NCBI GenBank assembly: GCA_024803745.1
Contig: JANJXV010000193.1
Span: 682,001 to 746,000, forward strand
Direction of reading: 5' to 3'
DNA from: Megascapheus bottae
Taxonomy: Eukaryota; Chordata; Mammalia; Rodentia; Geomyidae
Length of the DNA stretch: 64,000 nucleotides
Shown one piece after another: positions 34,542 to 47,786 of this stretch. The first letter of the stretch is position 1; each line of letters begins with the position of its first letter. Position numbers and translations under genes: made by a program. The notes under the pieces were generated by a model. That model did not search any database. It had not been told where the DNA came from and was given only the letters and a program-made list of their open reading frames with translations.

Positions 34542-35598
34542 ATGTGCTTTTTACAAGTTATTCACTCACAGCATTTGCCTCTGAATTCTTCGCTTCTGCA
34601 TCTTGTGACTTATCCCTTTCCCTCAATGTAGACAAGAAAAACAGATTTTATTACTTGCTATCCTGTTGTCCAATCTTTGGATATTAATTCAAAATACAAT
34701 ATTGCCTGAGATATTGTGTGTGTGCATGTGTGTGTATCTGCCAATGTGTGCATGCACACATGTGTACAGGGTTTAGGGCTTACTCATAGGGCCTGTGTGA
34801 TAACCCTCAGCATCTTTTCCTCAAAGGTATTGGTCTTTCACTTGTAGCTTATTATAGCTAATTGGAGTTGAGAGATTCACTCAATTTCTTGCCCTGTGCA
34901 TTGGAACCCAGTGCTGGGTTCTCATATTGTTAATTGTAGCTATAGAGAAGCCTGAGGTCTGGGGACCCTCGTTAGAATCCAGCCCCTGAAAGAAAGTCAC
35001 TGATAGAAATCTTTATCTTCAGTTAAGCACGAATAAATAAGGCAAAAGTGGAACTGTGGCTCAGTTCCTCTTGTACCAGCCATGAGAAAATTAGTAATTG
35101 GCAGCACCTGGTCCCTGAGAGAAATCCTTAGCACTGGTTCAAAAAAAGAAAGAAAATAATGAAAAAAATTAAAACTTGCTGAGGAATCCATAAGGATAAA
35201 CGTGCCTGTGAATAATCTTGTCACTTCAGATTCCCTCAAGAGCTTATGTCTCTCTATATTTTTTTTCAAGTTTTTTTAAAGATATTTACATATTTTCTAT
35301 CTTTCTTAAACAGAGATAGCCATCCACAAAACACAAACACAAACTCTCACACAGTATACCACCCACCCATAAGGGTCTGGCTATGTATATATGTATAGTC
35401 ATATGTATTGATCTGTCTCTCTATACTAATATATAAATGCATAAACATATGTATTTACACAAACAGGAAACATACATAGATAGGTCTCAGGCATTTCCAG
35501 ATTTTGTGCAAGTCTTCTGAGTACAACTTACCATTGTATTGTTTGTCAAGATAGAGTCCCTCTAACTTTTGGCCAGATTCTTGTCCTTTGATACTTTT

Positions 35599-35790
35599 TT
35601 CTGCCAGTCCTGGGTTTTGAACGCTAGGCCTGGATGCTGTCACTGAGCTTGAGCTTCTTGCATTCAGTAGTTTATTGCAGATAAGAGTCTCATGGAGTTT
35701 CTGTCCTGGGCTGGCTTTGAATTGTGATCCTCAGATCTCAAACTCCTGAGTAGCTAGGATGACAGTCTTGAGCTACCAGCACCTGGTTCC
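35599..35790 (-). repeat. B1-like/tRNA-like SINE (copy B)
   Basis: Counterpart of 3,381-3,575. Confidence 0.8.
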
Positions 35791-36257
35791 TTTGCCTCTT
35801 TTACCCTTTTTTTGGCCCCACCACAGGCATGGTATCTACCTTCCTATGTTCTCCCCGCCTTCCCCCAGACAGGGGTCTGACAGATGCTTTCCACCCACTT
35901 ATTCATGTTCTCCTTTGTATTGGCTGACAGCTAAGACATGCACTCACTTGTCTGGATGCCAAACACAAAGCCATGTGATTGTTTCTCAGTCTGGAACATC
36001 CCATCAGATTTATAGCACCACAGCACGGAGCCAAAGTGCAACCCAGTTAAGCACCAGATCAACCTTCCCTTCTTCAGTAGGGTATGGTTTTAAAACTGTG
36101 CATAGCTTCTGTTTGAAGCCAGTCCAGAAAGGAAAGTCCATGAAACTCTCATTTCCAGTTAATTGCCAAGAAAAAGCCAAAGATAGAGATGAAGCTCAAG
36201 AGAGCTAGAGAGCCATCTGAAAAGAATGGTTACACCCTGCAACATCCTCATTACCTG

Positions 36258-36407
36258 ATCTTGAAAACATCCCTGCGTGCATCCCAGCATGCAGCCAGCA
36301 TCTGCGGGTGACAGTGACCCCTGCGCCCATTGGCAATCTGCACTGTCTCTGACGTCTGTAATGTGAACCTCATTCTGTTGGGTTTGTGAAGCGGTGTCAA
36401 CCCTGCA
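36258..36407 (-). pseudogene. Putative exon 2 of an unrecognised gene fragment
   Basis: Bounded by a TTCTGCAG-type acceptor near 36,408 and a GTAATG donor near 36,256. The open frame reads LTPLHKPNRMRFTLQTSETV, QIANGRRGHCHPQML and AACWDARRDVFKI. I do not recognise the family. It would be spliced downstream of the block at 36,532-36,681. Confidence 0.35.
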
Positions 36408-36531
36408 GAAGGAACCAACTGTGCCCTAACTCCCACTGTCCCCTGGGGCCCCTAGCATTCCCCCATCTGCACCCCTCCTGTGGCTTCTGATCCTAGGGAG
36501 CCCTCCTGCCCTGTCCAACACTCACATGAAG

Positions 36532-36681
36532 TGCATATTTCTTCTCCTGGGGCAACTTCTCCACAGAGAGTACATGACATGCCCACTCTCCAGGCACCGG
36601 GAGATCCTGCCCAAGTAGCAAATCAGTGATAAGGACATAAAGTGATGAATAGAATTCTAGATCCTGATGGTAGGCAGTCTG
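36532..36681 (-). pseudogene. Putative exon 1 of an unrecognised gene fragment
   Basis: Acceptor TTGGATTTTGCAG just above 36,681 and consensus donor GTGAGT at the low end. The open frame reads TAYHQDLEFYSSLYVLITDL, LLGQDLPVPGEWACHV and LSVEKLPQEKKYALH. Both splice signals and the open frame fit an exon, but no domain is recognised and there is no second copy in the window for comparison. Confidence 0.4.
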
Positions 36682-37117
36682 CAAAATCCAAGGGAGAATG
36701 GAATTGGAGGGGACCAGGGATCAGGATGTGGGCATGGAGCTTCCCTGCCAAGGGGGTAGGGGAAGTCACAGGCTGGGGGATGCACAGGATGATCCATGGG
36801 CCCTGTGCAGCTACTGGGTCACCCCCTTCTTCATCTCAGCCTTTGGCTTTGAGCTCAGTGATCGTCAAGATGTGCACAGTCTGTACTCTGGCTGGCAGAA
36901 GAAAGGACCCTGGGAAGACAATTGTAGACCCTTTGTGAGTGTAGGAAGGGGTAGGCTGGACACCCAGTCCAAGAGGAGCTAAAACCGGAGTCGAGGGGTG
37001 TGCAAGGAGTGGGTGTGAGGGTTGTGGGCAGTCACAGTCACGGCAGAGGTGGCTCTGTCTGTGGGGTGAGTGCCTCCCTGCAGGCACAGAACTGGACATA
37101 TCAGAGATCCACATGAA

Positions 37118-37232
37118 AAGGAAAAGCTGGAAATGGTACTATGGTTCAAATGGTAGAGCATCAACCTTGAGCAAAATAGCTCAGGGACAGTACCCAGGAC
37201 CTGAGTTCAAGCCTCATGACTGTAAAAGAAAA
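37118..37232 (+). repeat. tRNA-like SINE half in the copy-B-only segment
   Basis: Plus strand: 'tatggttcaaatggtagagcatcaaccttgagc' to 'gagttcaagcctcatgac', A-rich tail. Confidence 0.85.
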
Positions 37233-38476
37233 AGAAGCAGGACTATGAGATGGAACCTCGTACTCTCTTGGTCTAATCAGACACAAGAAGAGGCCGGGAT
37301 AGGCTGTGGAAAAACACAGAGAACATCTTCCCCCAGCTCATCCTGTCCTGCATGCAGGGACAGCCATGTAACTAGGGCTAGGGTGAGATCATCTTCACCC
37401 CTGTGCTGCCATCTGAATTGTAGGCCTCTGCCCTGCATGGGGTGTCCTGATGGCTGAGCAGGTGCCCTAACCCTAGATGGAGAGCAGCCACTGACTGTGG
37501 TATCTAAGGAGAGATCTGTTCCATAGCTATCAGGCCACCCAGCATGGGAGCCATAACCACCCCCCACCCAGGTAGAGGCCAATGGTTCTCCAGGTGCTAC
37601 TAACATTGCCCCACCCCTAGCTCTGGGTACACGTGACATTCCCTCCACAAGGAGCAGGACTAAGTGAAGGATCAGGAAGCTGCCTATGGGCTTCAGATGA
37701 TGGCCAGGCTGGCACTACAGATGGCCTCAGTCTGTCAGCACCTTCCCCTGCCTCCATCCTTCCTCCATCATGCCTCTCTACCTCCCACCCATTAACCTTG
37801 GAAACCAATGAACTGGGCTCTCATCATTCCTCTCATCTCTTCACCCACCTTGCCATGCGTCCGTCCCTCTGTCACTTCCACCCCACACACATCCCACCAC
37901 CAGCCACCCTCTAGCTTATGAGGATCCCAGAGGAAGCTCTTGGTGAAGGGCTTGTGACCACAAAACAGTTACTATCACCCGCTCCGGCCTGATCCACCAC
38001 AGAATAAGAACAGCCAAGCAGGCACACACTGCAGCAGAGTTGCTCTGCTGCCACTCTGATTTCTTCATGGCCAGGACCTGGCTCTCCTCAGCCTCTCAGC
38101 TCAGTAACCAGAACATTGTGCTTTCACAGAGCCATGGCTTCCAGTCTCCATGGACACAATGACATCAAGGTGATGCCAACTTCCCCATCTCTATATACTT
38201 CTAACTATGGGATGGGAGCTGAGGTTCTCTTCTGTCACTCCATCCGCTAAGAGGCTCATGCAGATTTCTATCCTTTGCTCATCATGGTGACTCTTTGGTT
38301 AACAAGTCACTGCTGGGCTTCCAGTTCACCACATATAGAACCCATACTCCAACACTTTTCTTGGAAGGACTGATGACTTTTAAATATTCTCTAGTTTTAA
38401 ATTTCTACTTCCTTCTCTTTTTCTTTTATATATTTCCCTTCCTCACATACTTCTCTTTTTTACCTTCCTTCTTTCA

Positions 38477-38760
38477 TTCCTGGCCTTGAACTCAAAACCT
38501 AGACCTTTTTCTTAGCTGTTCTTTGCTCAAGGTAGCACTCTAGCTCTTGAGCCACAGCTCTACTTCAATCTTTGTTCTTGCTCTAAACTGGGAGTATGAG
38601 TCTCATGCATTTTTCCCTTTGCTGGGTTGGTTTTAAACCACAATACTAAGATCAGGATCCTGAATATGCCTCGGATTTCAGGTATTATCTAATCAAAACA
38701 AATTCCTGATTTCTTTTTTAGACATAACTAGTTCTTTCAGGTGAGCCACCAGCCACTCAT
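38477..38760 (-). repeat. B1-like/tRNA-like SINE (copy B)
   Basis: Counterpart of 4,440-4,720. Confidence 0.7.
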
Positions 38761-39635
38761 GCAAGAGCATTGCAAGATCCCAGCATTCATCTTGTCTCCA
38801 GTCTTATTCCATCCATCTCACAATGGTCATCTAAAGCACCCTGCTGCATGCCTGAAGTCGCAAGGAACGTTCTCAACGCCATGAGAAGCCCCCTTAAGCT
38901 CTGCCTCAGACATGCCCAGCCCCCATCCCACTTCCACATGAGCATTTGTTTAGGAGAAATTTCCTGAGTACATCATCATCTTTTCCTCACCATTCAAATT
39001 TCATCTTTGGAGTCATTTCTCCCAGACAAAGAGGAACATGATCCATGGTTTGATAGCAGCTCCAGTTTCATAGTCCCAGCCACCAACACCCCCCCCATTA
39101 CCCTGCCAGACACCTGAATTCAAGGACAATGTTTTCACTACCCCTGACTCTTATCAAATGTTTTAACTTATACAGTGCATTAAAATAATTTTACTAAATG
39201 GAATAAACACATGGCATCAAGCTTCAGAATCTTTGCACCTGAACTTTTAGTGAATAACAGACACACCAGCATTTCTGTAGCCAACAGAAATCTTAGCTTT
39301 GAGATTTCAGCATTCCTGGTATCCAAGTTTGGATGTGCTAACACTACCCTTAATGGGGCACTTCAATCACACAATCCCACAACAATCAATGTCATTTGAC
39401 ATTCACTGGTAGGTGGTGCTAGGAAAATGACTGATGTGCCAACTCCATGCTGGCTTGACCTATGCCATCTTCAAACCGGGAGCAAGTGGGGCTCCTCTCT
39501 CCATGACACCTTTTGTGTACTACCCCAGGAGGACCTTTACCTTGAGACAAAATTATGAAGACTATCTCTACCAGCAAAGATTCCAGTGAGATGTGCCTAC
39601 ATGGATAAAGCTAAAATCTCACTAAAGTGAGGTTG

Positions 39636-39858
39636 TTGGCAGTGCTGGAGCCTGGCCTCAGGGCCTGGGCACTAAGCATTTGTACTCAAGACCAGCCCTT
39701 TACCACTTGAGCCCAAATTCCATTCCCAGCTGTTTTTGTTTTTGGTAGTAAAAATCTATCAGACTTTCCTGTTCTAGGTGACTTGGAACTTCCATACTCA
39801 GATCTCAGCCTCCTGACCAGCCTGGATTAAAAGTGTGGATCAGCCATGCGGCACACCT
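39636..39858 (-). repeat. B1-like/tRNA-like SINE (copy B)
   Basis: Counterpart of 5,598-5,822. 38,770-39,630 is the same unassigned sequence as 4,730-5,590. Confidence 0.8.
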
Positions 39859-40241
39859 GAGGACTTCTGCCAGCATATTTTTTCCCAAAAATTGGAAGAG
39901 GAAGATGAGGGAGGGTTGGGCTCATCCTGCCCTGCATATGAAGGAGAGCATCCGAGAGTGAACTTCATTCCCTGTTGTAGGCTGCTGGAGGAAAAGGAAG
40001 CAAATAGGCACAGGCTGGCAGCAGATGCCACAGAACAACTTGTGACCAAGACTCCCAGAGCAGACCACAGAATCGATGACAGAGTTGGATCTACCCAGTA
40101 ACAGAGGCAGTGGTGACACCTGAAACTGCGCGTTTGAGCCTTTGCTGCTAGTAAACAGGGCCACCTATGTCTCAATGAGAAAGGTGAGATTTTGGTGGAG
40201 AAGGTGAGATTAAACATTATGTATCATGCCAGAAGACAGAC

Positions 40242-41130
40242 TATAAGGGGTCTTTTATTATTCCAAGTGAAATTTTGGATTTCCTCTTCTGTTTCTTTAA
40301 AGAATGACATTGGCATATTGATGAATATTGCACTGAATTTGTAGATAGTCCTTATCAAGATTGCCATTTTTACAATATTATTTCTTCCAAACCAGGAGCA
40401 TAGGTTTTTGCATTTCCTCAGTTCTGCGTTAATTTCCTTCTCCAGGGTTTATAGTTCCATCAAAAAGGTGCTTTACATTCTAAGTTAATTCCTAGGTATT
40501 TTATTTTCTTTGATAGCAAAATGAGTTGCTATCCTGATTCTTGCCTCATTCCTCTCATTTGTTGGCATATAGGAAGGCAGTTGACATTGAGGGTTAATTT
40601 TATACCCTGCTACCTTATCAAAGTTTTATATCAGCTCAAGCAGCTTCGGAGTAGAGTCTATAGGGTTCTTTAAATACAGAATCATGTCATCTGTAAGGAG
40701 AGAAAGTTTCAGTTCCTCTTTCCCTTTTCCTCCTCACTCCAGTTAGAATGGACAAGATCCAGAAATCTGATAACGTATGCTGGAGGGGATGTGGCCAGGA
40801 GGGATCACTACTACACTGTGGTGGGATTGCAAATTCGTTCAACCACTATGGAAAGCACTATGGCAGTATCCCAAAAAGACTAAACATAGAGCTCCCCTGT
40901 GATCCAGCAATTTCACTACTTGCCAATCGTCCAGATAGGACACACTAAATTCACTAGAACAATAACATTTATCACAGCACTATTTACTATAACAAAGGCA
41001 TGGAACCAACCCAGATGCCCGTCAGTTGATGAGTAGATCAAATATGGTATTTTTACACAATGGAATTCTGTGCTTCTGTCAGAAAGAATGACATAGACGA
41101 ATTTGTAAGGAAATAGAAAGACTGTAAAGT
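40242..41130. mobile_element. Old L1 fragment with 5' inversion (copy B)
   Basis: Counterpart of 6,205-7,060 with the same strand switch at about 40,735. It keeps about 36 bp of L1 sequence near 40,325 ('cactgaatttgtagatag') lost from copy A. Confidence 0.8.
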
Positions 41131-41136
41131 TTAGAA

Positions 41137-41234
41137 ATTAGTTTCTGTCTCCTTCTCTCTCTCCTTCTCTATCTCTGTAAAATTTAGAAGTTCCTGTTTC
41201 TCTCTCTTTTCTCTCTCTCTCTCTTTCTGTCTCT

Positions 41235-41320
<86 letters not shown>

Positions 41321-41328
41321 CTTTCTCC
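41137..41328. repeat. (CT)n microsatellite (copy B)
   Basis: Counterpart of 7,075-7,268 with a different interruption pattern and a long uninterrupted TC run. Confidence 0.97.
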
Positions 41329-41332
41329 AATC

Positions 41333-41503
41333 CTTAGGCTTGAACTCAGGGCCTGAGCTACTTTTGCTCAAGGTTAGCACTCTACCATTTGAACAACAGT
41401 GCTGCTTCTGGCTTGCTCTTTTCACGTAGTATTGAGGAATCTAACCCAGGCCTTCATCCTTGATAGGTTAGCACTCTACCACTAAGCCACACAGTCAGCT
41501 TTT
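41333..41503 (-). repeat. tRNA-derived dimeric SINE (copy B)
   Basis: Counterpart of 7,270-7,440. Confidence 0.85.
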
Positions 41504-42271
41504 AGAGGTTTCTGACAAAGGTTTTCCTACATGCTATTATTTCTTCTGTGAGTGCTCTTAATGCTTGCTGAAGGTTGACTTTGTTTAGAAGACTTACCCT
41601 AATGCTCCCATATACAGAGATTCTATATATAGCTAAATGTTTTTCATTACTCAGAATTTCTCTATTGTGTATGTTCTGAAATGTACTGAAGACTGACTTC
41701 TGATTAAAAGTCATTGCACATTTGTTGTATTCATTAGTTTTCTTTTCTTCTATGGGAATCAGGTTTGTGATGAACACAGAAGTATGCCTTCCAGGTCAAA
41801 CACTTTCCACATTTGTAATATTCATAAGGTTTTTCTCTCCTATGTGCATTTTATACTTAGTCATGCGTTCATGATGGATTTTTCATATTCTTATATTCAT
41901 ACGATTTTTATCCTGTGTCTGTGTGGTATCATGCAAACTCAACTATGAGTTCTTCAAAAAAATTTCCCTTTCATTTTATTCATAGGATTCTATCCTGTGG
42001 GTGTTTAGTGATAAATCTTGACTTGTGCCTTCTGGGGAAAAGACTGAACATTTGCTACATTCATTAAGGGTTTTATCTTGTGTTGGTTCTGTGACACAAG
42101 CTGAGTTTTCTTCCACAGACTAAAAAGTCTTTCCTATTTATTACATTGCTAAGGCTTCTCATATGTGTGAACTCTCTTACGCTTCCTGAAGGGTGAATAC
42201 TGCACGAAAGACTTTCAACTTTGGTTATATTCCTAGGGTTTCTAATATGTGTGAATTCTGTTATGCCTCCT

Positions 42272-43060
42272 TTAATGTGACTTCCATCTGAAGGTCTTAC
42301 CACATTTGAAGCACTCGTACAGTTTCTCTCCTGTGTGTGTTCTCTGATGCAATTTGAGGGAAGACTTCCATTTGAAAGACATTCCACATCGGTTACCTTC
42401 ATAAGGTTTTTCTCCTGTTTGAATTGTCTTATGCATGTTGAGGTTTGGCTTCTGTGTGAAGGACTTTCCACATATGTTACACTCATAAGGTGTTTCTCCT
42501 GAGTATATTCTCTGATGAACATGGAGTTTTACCTTCCATTTGAAAGACTTTCCGCATTCACTACATGCATAAGTTTTCTCTCCTGTGTGTGTTCTATTAT
42601 GCCCATCAAGATATGACTTCCACTTGAAGGTCTTTCCACATTTGTTGCACACATAAGGTTTCTCTCCTGTGTGTGTTCTTTGATGCAATTTGAGGGAAGA
42701 TTTCTGTCGGAAAGACTTTACACATTGGTTACATTCATAAGGTTTCACTCCTGTGTGTATTCTCTGATGAACACGAAGTTTTCCCTTCCCTTGGAAAGAA
42801 TTTCCACATTCATTACACTTATAAGATTTCTCTCTCCTGTGTGTGTTATTTGATGAACTCGAAGGTGTATCTTCTGGGTGAAAGACTTTTCACATTTGTT
42901 ACATTCATAAGGTTTCTCTTCTGTGTGTCTTCTCTGGTGCAAAGTGAGGTATGATTTCAGTCTAAAAGTCTTCCCACATTTATCCCATTCATAAGATTTC
43001 TCTTCTGTGTGAGATCTCTGATGTGTGCTGATTGCTGAATTCTGGGCAGAAATTTTATTA
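42272..43060 (-). pseudogene. C2H2 zinc-finger array (copy B)
   Basis: Counterpart of 8,181-9,000. Differences from A: the first finger is YEWDKCGKTFRLKSY, finger 5 begins YEGNRCGMSF (first Cys lost), and finger 6 stops at FRWKSH. The 2-bp AG frameshift lies at about 42,828-42,836, as in A. Degenerate finger remnants continue down to about 41,720. Confidence 0.9.
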
Positions 43061-43307
43061 CGTTCCTCATATTCATAAGGTTTGTCTTCTCTTGGAGATC
43101 GAGGTTGGAGCGTCAGGTCTGACTTCTCAGAAATTAATTTTCACACTTGATGTACGCATCACATATCTCAGGATATTTGCTCTGAGGTATTGTAAGGCGT
43201 ATTTCATTACTGAAAGATTTCTCACATTCACTACATGTATGAGGATTCTCTCCTGTGTACATTTTCAGATGTGTAGTGATGGTCAGTGTTAAGTACAATA
43301 TTTTTCA

Positions 43308-43732
43308 TCACACAGTACATTTAGCAGTTTTCCTCCCTCCCTGAAGAATTTCTTGGGCAGGGAGAACAGAATTATGATACTGCAGATCTTTTGGACTGTC
43401 ACAATCATGAATAAAATGCTCTGAATAGCCGATGGATTTTTTAAGAACAGGAGACATACGAGATCTATATGCAGCATGCATCTCATCAGGCTTAGGAGAC
43501 AGAAGCATGTTCTGACACTTAATGAACTCCTCAGTCCTCACCCCTAAGTTGTTACCGTTATTACTAATCAGCTCTGGATTATGTGTAGAGCTCAAATTTA
43601 AAGTTGTTGCTAATCTCACGTTTTCCTCCACTTCCATACTACTTGCAACTGCTACTTCACAAAGACATTCATGTGGACTTTCCTGGCAGGTCTTGAACAC
43701 ACTTTCCATTACCTGGACATCTAAAATGAGTC
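43308..43732 (-). CDS. Terminal-exon linker of the KRAB gene, open to a double stop (copy B)
   Basis: Same length and same stop as copy A; acceptor TTTTTTTCTAG precedes 43,732. Relative to copy A the changes are few (N/S, I/M, F/L, R/T, L/P, T/N and similar), with no new stop or indel. Joined to KRAB-A and KRAB-B it would end a roughly 213-residue KRAB protein lacking fingers. Confidence 0.55.
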
Positions 43733-44164
43733 CTAGAAAAAAAGACACAAACATACATGAGATACAAATATTCCTTACTGTAATGGTAATGACTTTACTT
43801 TCCCATCCTAAGTGTTAGATATTTTAAAATATAAAAGTGGAAATTGATTTGTGAGAAATATATGCTTTTCTCCCTAACATATTAAGAAAATGATATTTTA
43901 CAATGACCAATAATGTTTTTCTTTGTTTTAGTTCTCTTTTTATATCACAGGAAATATTTATTGAAATTACCCATCTATGTATTGCTACAGTTTTAAGCTG
44001 AGTACTACCTACAATATACCTGCAGCTGTTTTTTTTTCAAATACTGTTTTGTTTATACATTGAGGAATAGCTGCCTTTCTTTTATTTTTGAGAAATAATC
44101 TAATCTAAATACTGTGCTGTTTTGCATCTTTTTAAAACTTTCTTTTCTTTTCTTTTCTTTTTTT

Positions 44165-45476
44165 TTGTAGTTCATAGGCCTCGGTCCTCTCCCTGAACAC
44201 TTCAGCAGAAGACTATAACCCCTATCCTTGAGCTACAGCCCCACATACTCTTTTCTAGAGTTAACTACAGATAAGAGTCTCAGGTCCTGAGTAACAGATT
44301 ACCTTACCCAGTTTCAATGCTGTTTGCTTATTAACCATTAAGTGAGGAACACGAATTTTTTCTAGATTCAGCGGCCACAAGTTTGGTGTATATGTCTGTT
44401 TGCCTTTGATCCAAGCAAGAACGATTCTTGAGAGTAAGGACTTACACCTATATCCCTTCAGTTACAACTTCTCACTAAAGTCTCAATTTAGGTATTTGTG
44501 GGAATTTTGAAATTTGTTTCTTTCCATTTGAAGTCTTATAAAAATTCCTTTTCTAACACTCCTGTCCCTCAGAACCATGGAAGACCAGAAAATCCCCAGC
44601 TCATTGTCTAGTTAATTTTCTTATGTTGATTGAAACTTTGTTGTTTTTTTTTCCTTCCATTCCTGGGTTTGAACTTAGGACCTAACCACTGTCCTTGGGT
44701 TTTCTCAAGACTAGTACCCTACCAATGAAGTCATTACTTCTGGCTTTTTCTATGTATGTGGTAATAAGGAATCAAACCTGTGTCTTTTTGCATGCTAGGC
44801 AAGCACTCTACCACTAGGCTCAATTTCTGGTGGAAAGGTCTGGTTGTGAATACCAGTCTCTTCCTACCAGCATAAACATATTATCCTTATCAGAGAATAA
44901 TGCCCTGACTTATTCCTTGTTTGCTCAATCATTTATAGTCTTAGTTTTAAACAAATGAAATATCTTTCTTTCTTTCTTTCTTGTTTTGCGGTCATGGGAC
45001 TTGAATTCTAGACCTGGTTGTTCTTCCGGAGCTCTTCAGCTCAAGGCTACTGCCCTATGTCTTTAGCCTCAACCCCACTTGTCATTTTCTATTGGTTCAT
45101 TGGAGAGAAGAGTCTAAGGTGTTTTTGTGATAGGTCAGTCTTTGAACCTTGATCCTCAGATCTCAGCCTCCTAAGTAGCTAGGATTACAGGCATGAGCCA
45201 CGGGCTCATGGCTTTATCATTTTATTTTGTTTCACAGTGATTTATACAGAGAAATCTAACTTTAACTCTACTGCCACATAGAATTCGTCATATCACCCTA
45301 TGATTCTTGGTGCCGGGGGTTTGGGCTAGCATGCACAAAGACCTGGTTCAGTTCCTTGGTACTACATACAAAGAAAAAGCCAGAAGTGGTGCTATGACTC
45401 AAGAAGTAGAGAGCTAGCCTTGAGAAAACCCAAGGACCATGCTCAGGCCCTGAGACCAATCATAGGCTTGGGAAAA
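44165..45476. repeat. SINE group in KRAB-B/ZNF intron (copy B)
   Basis: Counterparts of the copy-A elements: 44,165-44,308 (minus), 44,658-44,824 (minus), the short TTTC tract 44,963-44,982, 44,983-45,215 (minus) and 45,310-45,476 (plus). 43,760-44,160 shows nothing recognised. Confidence 0.85.
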
Positions 45477-45625
45477 GAAAATGATTCTTGATTCATTCAC
45501 AAAGAATTCCATAGGTTCCACACAGGATTTAGGGTAACTAAGAATATTATTGCTCAGTACATCACAACATGAACTTACCAATGGGGCTCAGGCTCCAACA
45601 TCAATATGAAGTTGCATTCACTCAC

Positions 45626-45715
45626 CTGTGATATTCTTGTCAGAGGAATTTCCTATCCAGAGTTCTGCACAGTGCTGTAGCTTGTTAATTAATACAGGTT
45701 TGGGAACACAGTGCC
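45626..45715 (-). CDS. KRAB-B box exon (copy B)
   Basis: 90 bp. With the split Gly it reads GHCVPKPVLINKLQHCAELW, continuing IGNSSDKNIT. The donor is consensus GTGAGT (45,620-45,625), stronger than the GTCAGT in copy A. Phase 1 at both ends. Confidence 0.8.
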
Positions 45716-45899
45716 CTGTAAATTAGAAACAGTAGAGAATTATTGCTTATGCTGTGTCATCATTGCTTTAAGTTCGCAGACATCCTACTCACATGTTATG
45801 TATTAAATCTTTTTTCTCATTTCTCACTGGCTCCATGGTTGACTCTTCCCCAGCTCTGGATTCATTTTCTATGGCATAAACTTAGCTGTCTTGCTCAAG

Positions 45900-46140
45900 G
45901 CTAGAAAAATACCAGTTTGAGTCCCAGCTCCACTTACATGCATAGGTCTTCATGCATGCTAGGCAAGCACTCAACAACAAAGTCAAACTCTTGACACTCC
46001 ACTAACATTTTTGAGGGTTTACTTGGAGTTATAGAGTTTCATGGCAATTTTTATGCCATTGCTGGCTTCAAATTAGAATTCTTAGATTTCTTAATCCTGA
46101 ATATTTTAAGATTACAGGCATGAAACATTGCACCTAGTGC
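45900..46140 (-). repeat. Degenerate SINE pair in KRAB intron (copy B)
   Basis: Counterpart of 11,985-12,220. Confidence 0.65.
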
Positions 46141-46392
46141 CAGGTTTCCATTATAAACTCACTGTTTAGTGATTTGTAGATCCTATTTCCAATAATGATA
46201 TATATTCTATTCTGGATGGTTTATCCACTTACAATTACTGTGTAAGTTTGGAATGTCATCTCCATTAGAGGAAACATAATTTAGTACTGTTGTCAAAGTA
46301 TCCTGAATGTATCCTGAAGAATGAGTACAAAATTACCTTAGGTTTTCTTTAGAAAGTAATGATAATTCTCAGGGCCTGGAATCTTTCATTTA

Positions 46393-46632
<240 letters not shown>

Positions 46633-46724
46633 TTAGCACTGAGTTATAAACACACAATGTCTGGAATTTTATTCTTTTTTTGTTGGAATTGTATTCCTTT
46701 ACTTAAATGTTTAGACTTACATGA

Positions 46725-47356
46725 AATATTGACCTGAAAAGCTTAGGGATGGTGCCTAGGCCCAGAGTTCAAGTCCCAAGACCCACAAAAAAATAAAAAG
46801 GCAAACCAGGTGTTGGTGGCTCACACCTGTCATCCTAGCTACTCAGGAGGCTGAGATCTGAGGACCATGGTTCAAAGCCAGCCTGGCACAAAATTCCATG
46901 AGACTCCTTTCCAATTACCCACCATAAAATGTTTAATGGCTTGTGGCATATCATGGGAGAGCAATTGTGGTATCGACAAAAATAAGTCGAGGGAGTAGAT
47001 TTAGGTTATAAATGGAATTATTCCATTGAAAAGGAACTACATTATATGATGACATATGCTGGTACTGTGAGAATATGGCATAATAATCACTTGGGGAAGA
47101 AACTTTTTTTCTTTTTTTTTGGCTGGGGGATTTGTAAGGCTTGAACTCTGGGCCTGGGCACTGTTCCTGAGCTCTTCAACTCAAGGCTATCACCCTACCG
47201 ATGAAGCCACAGTGCCATTTCCCATATTCTAGTGGTTAACTGTAGATGAGAGTCTCATAGACTTTCTAATGCGCAGGCTGGCTGAACCAAATCTTTAGAT
47301 ATCAGCCTGATATCTGAGTAGCTAGGATTACAGGTAGAAGTCACTGCACCTGGCAA
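46725..47356. repeat. SINE group upstream of KRAB-A (copy B)
   Basis: Plus-strand tRNA-like half and B1-like unit (46,735-46,927), then a minus-strand B1-like/tRNA-like element (47,112-47,356). About 85 bp present near 13,150 in copy A is deleted at about 47,070. Confidence 0.85.
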
Positions 47357-47745
47357 GAAATTTATTTCTTGCTGTTTTATACTACAAATTTACTGTATGT
47401 TTTACTTTTTCAAAAAGACTGAGGATGACCTTTGTTCTGTATATAATGGGAAGAGGGGTAGGGAACTGTGAGCAGAAGAACTGAGGGGCAATACTCAGGG
47501 TAGGACAATAGCCTTAAACTAAAGAGCTCACGGCCCAAGATCCAAGCCCCATGACTTTCCCCACTACACCCCAAAAAAAGGGAAAAAATTGGAGATTGGA
47601 GATGATTTTCTAAAAAGAATATATAGAAATAGTAGTTCAAAATGTAGAAAGAAGTTCAATATTAACAGTCATGAGAAAAATTAAAATTACAATGAAATCA
47701 TTACTTTAAATATGTTTTATAAATATAGTTTTAAACAAAAAGATC

Positions 47746-47786
47746 CACATACACACAGACAAACACACACACACACACACACGCAT
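47746..47786. repeat. (CA)n microsatellite (copy B)
   Basis: Shorter allele of 13,898-13,940. 47,360-48,320 otherwise holds one diverged SINE half (about 47,458-47,580) and unassigned AT-rich DNA. Confidence 0.95.

Larger units (their letters stand above)
33312..34645 (-). repeat. Inverted-repeat arm 1 (copy B)
   Basis: Counterpart of 1,180-2,440, inverted relative to 51,453-52,842 and 63,500-64,000. It retains the 75 bp lost from copy A, including the SINE head. Confidence 0.85.
36024..38218. other. Copy-B-only 2.2-kb segment, GC-richer, with exon-like pieces
   Basis: Replaces the 375 bp at 3,806-4,180 of copy A. It is visibly GC-richer than its surroundings and nearly free of old repeats; one plus-strand SINE lies at 37,118-37,232. 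It includes minus-strand exon-like blocks described separately. 37,240-38,218 is GC-rich unassigned DNA with no convincing reading frame. Confidence 0.85.

Noticed and set aside
36642..37457. Several plus-strand frames in the copy-B-only segment
   Set aside because: GC-rich chance frames; some run through a SINE (37,118-37,232). Only the two minus-strand blocks with splice signals were kept as tentative.
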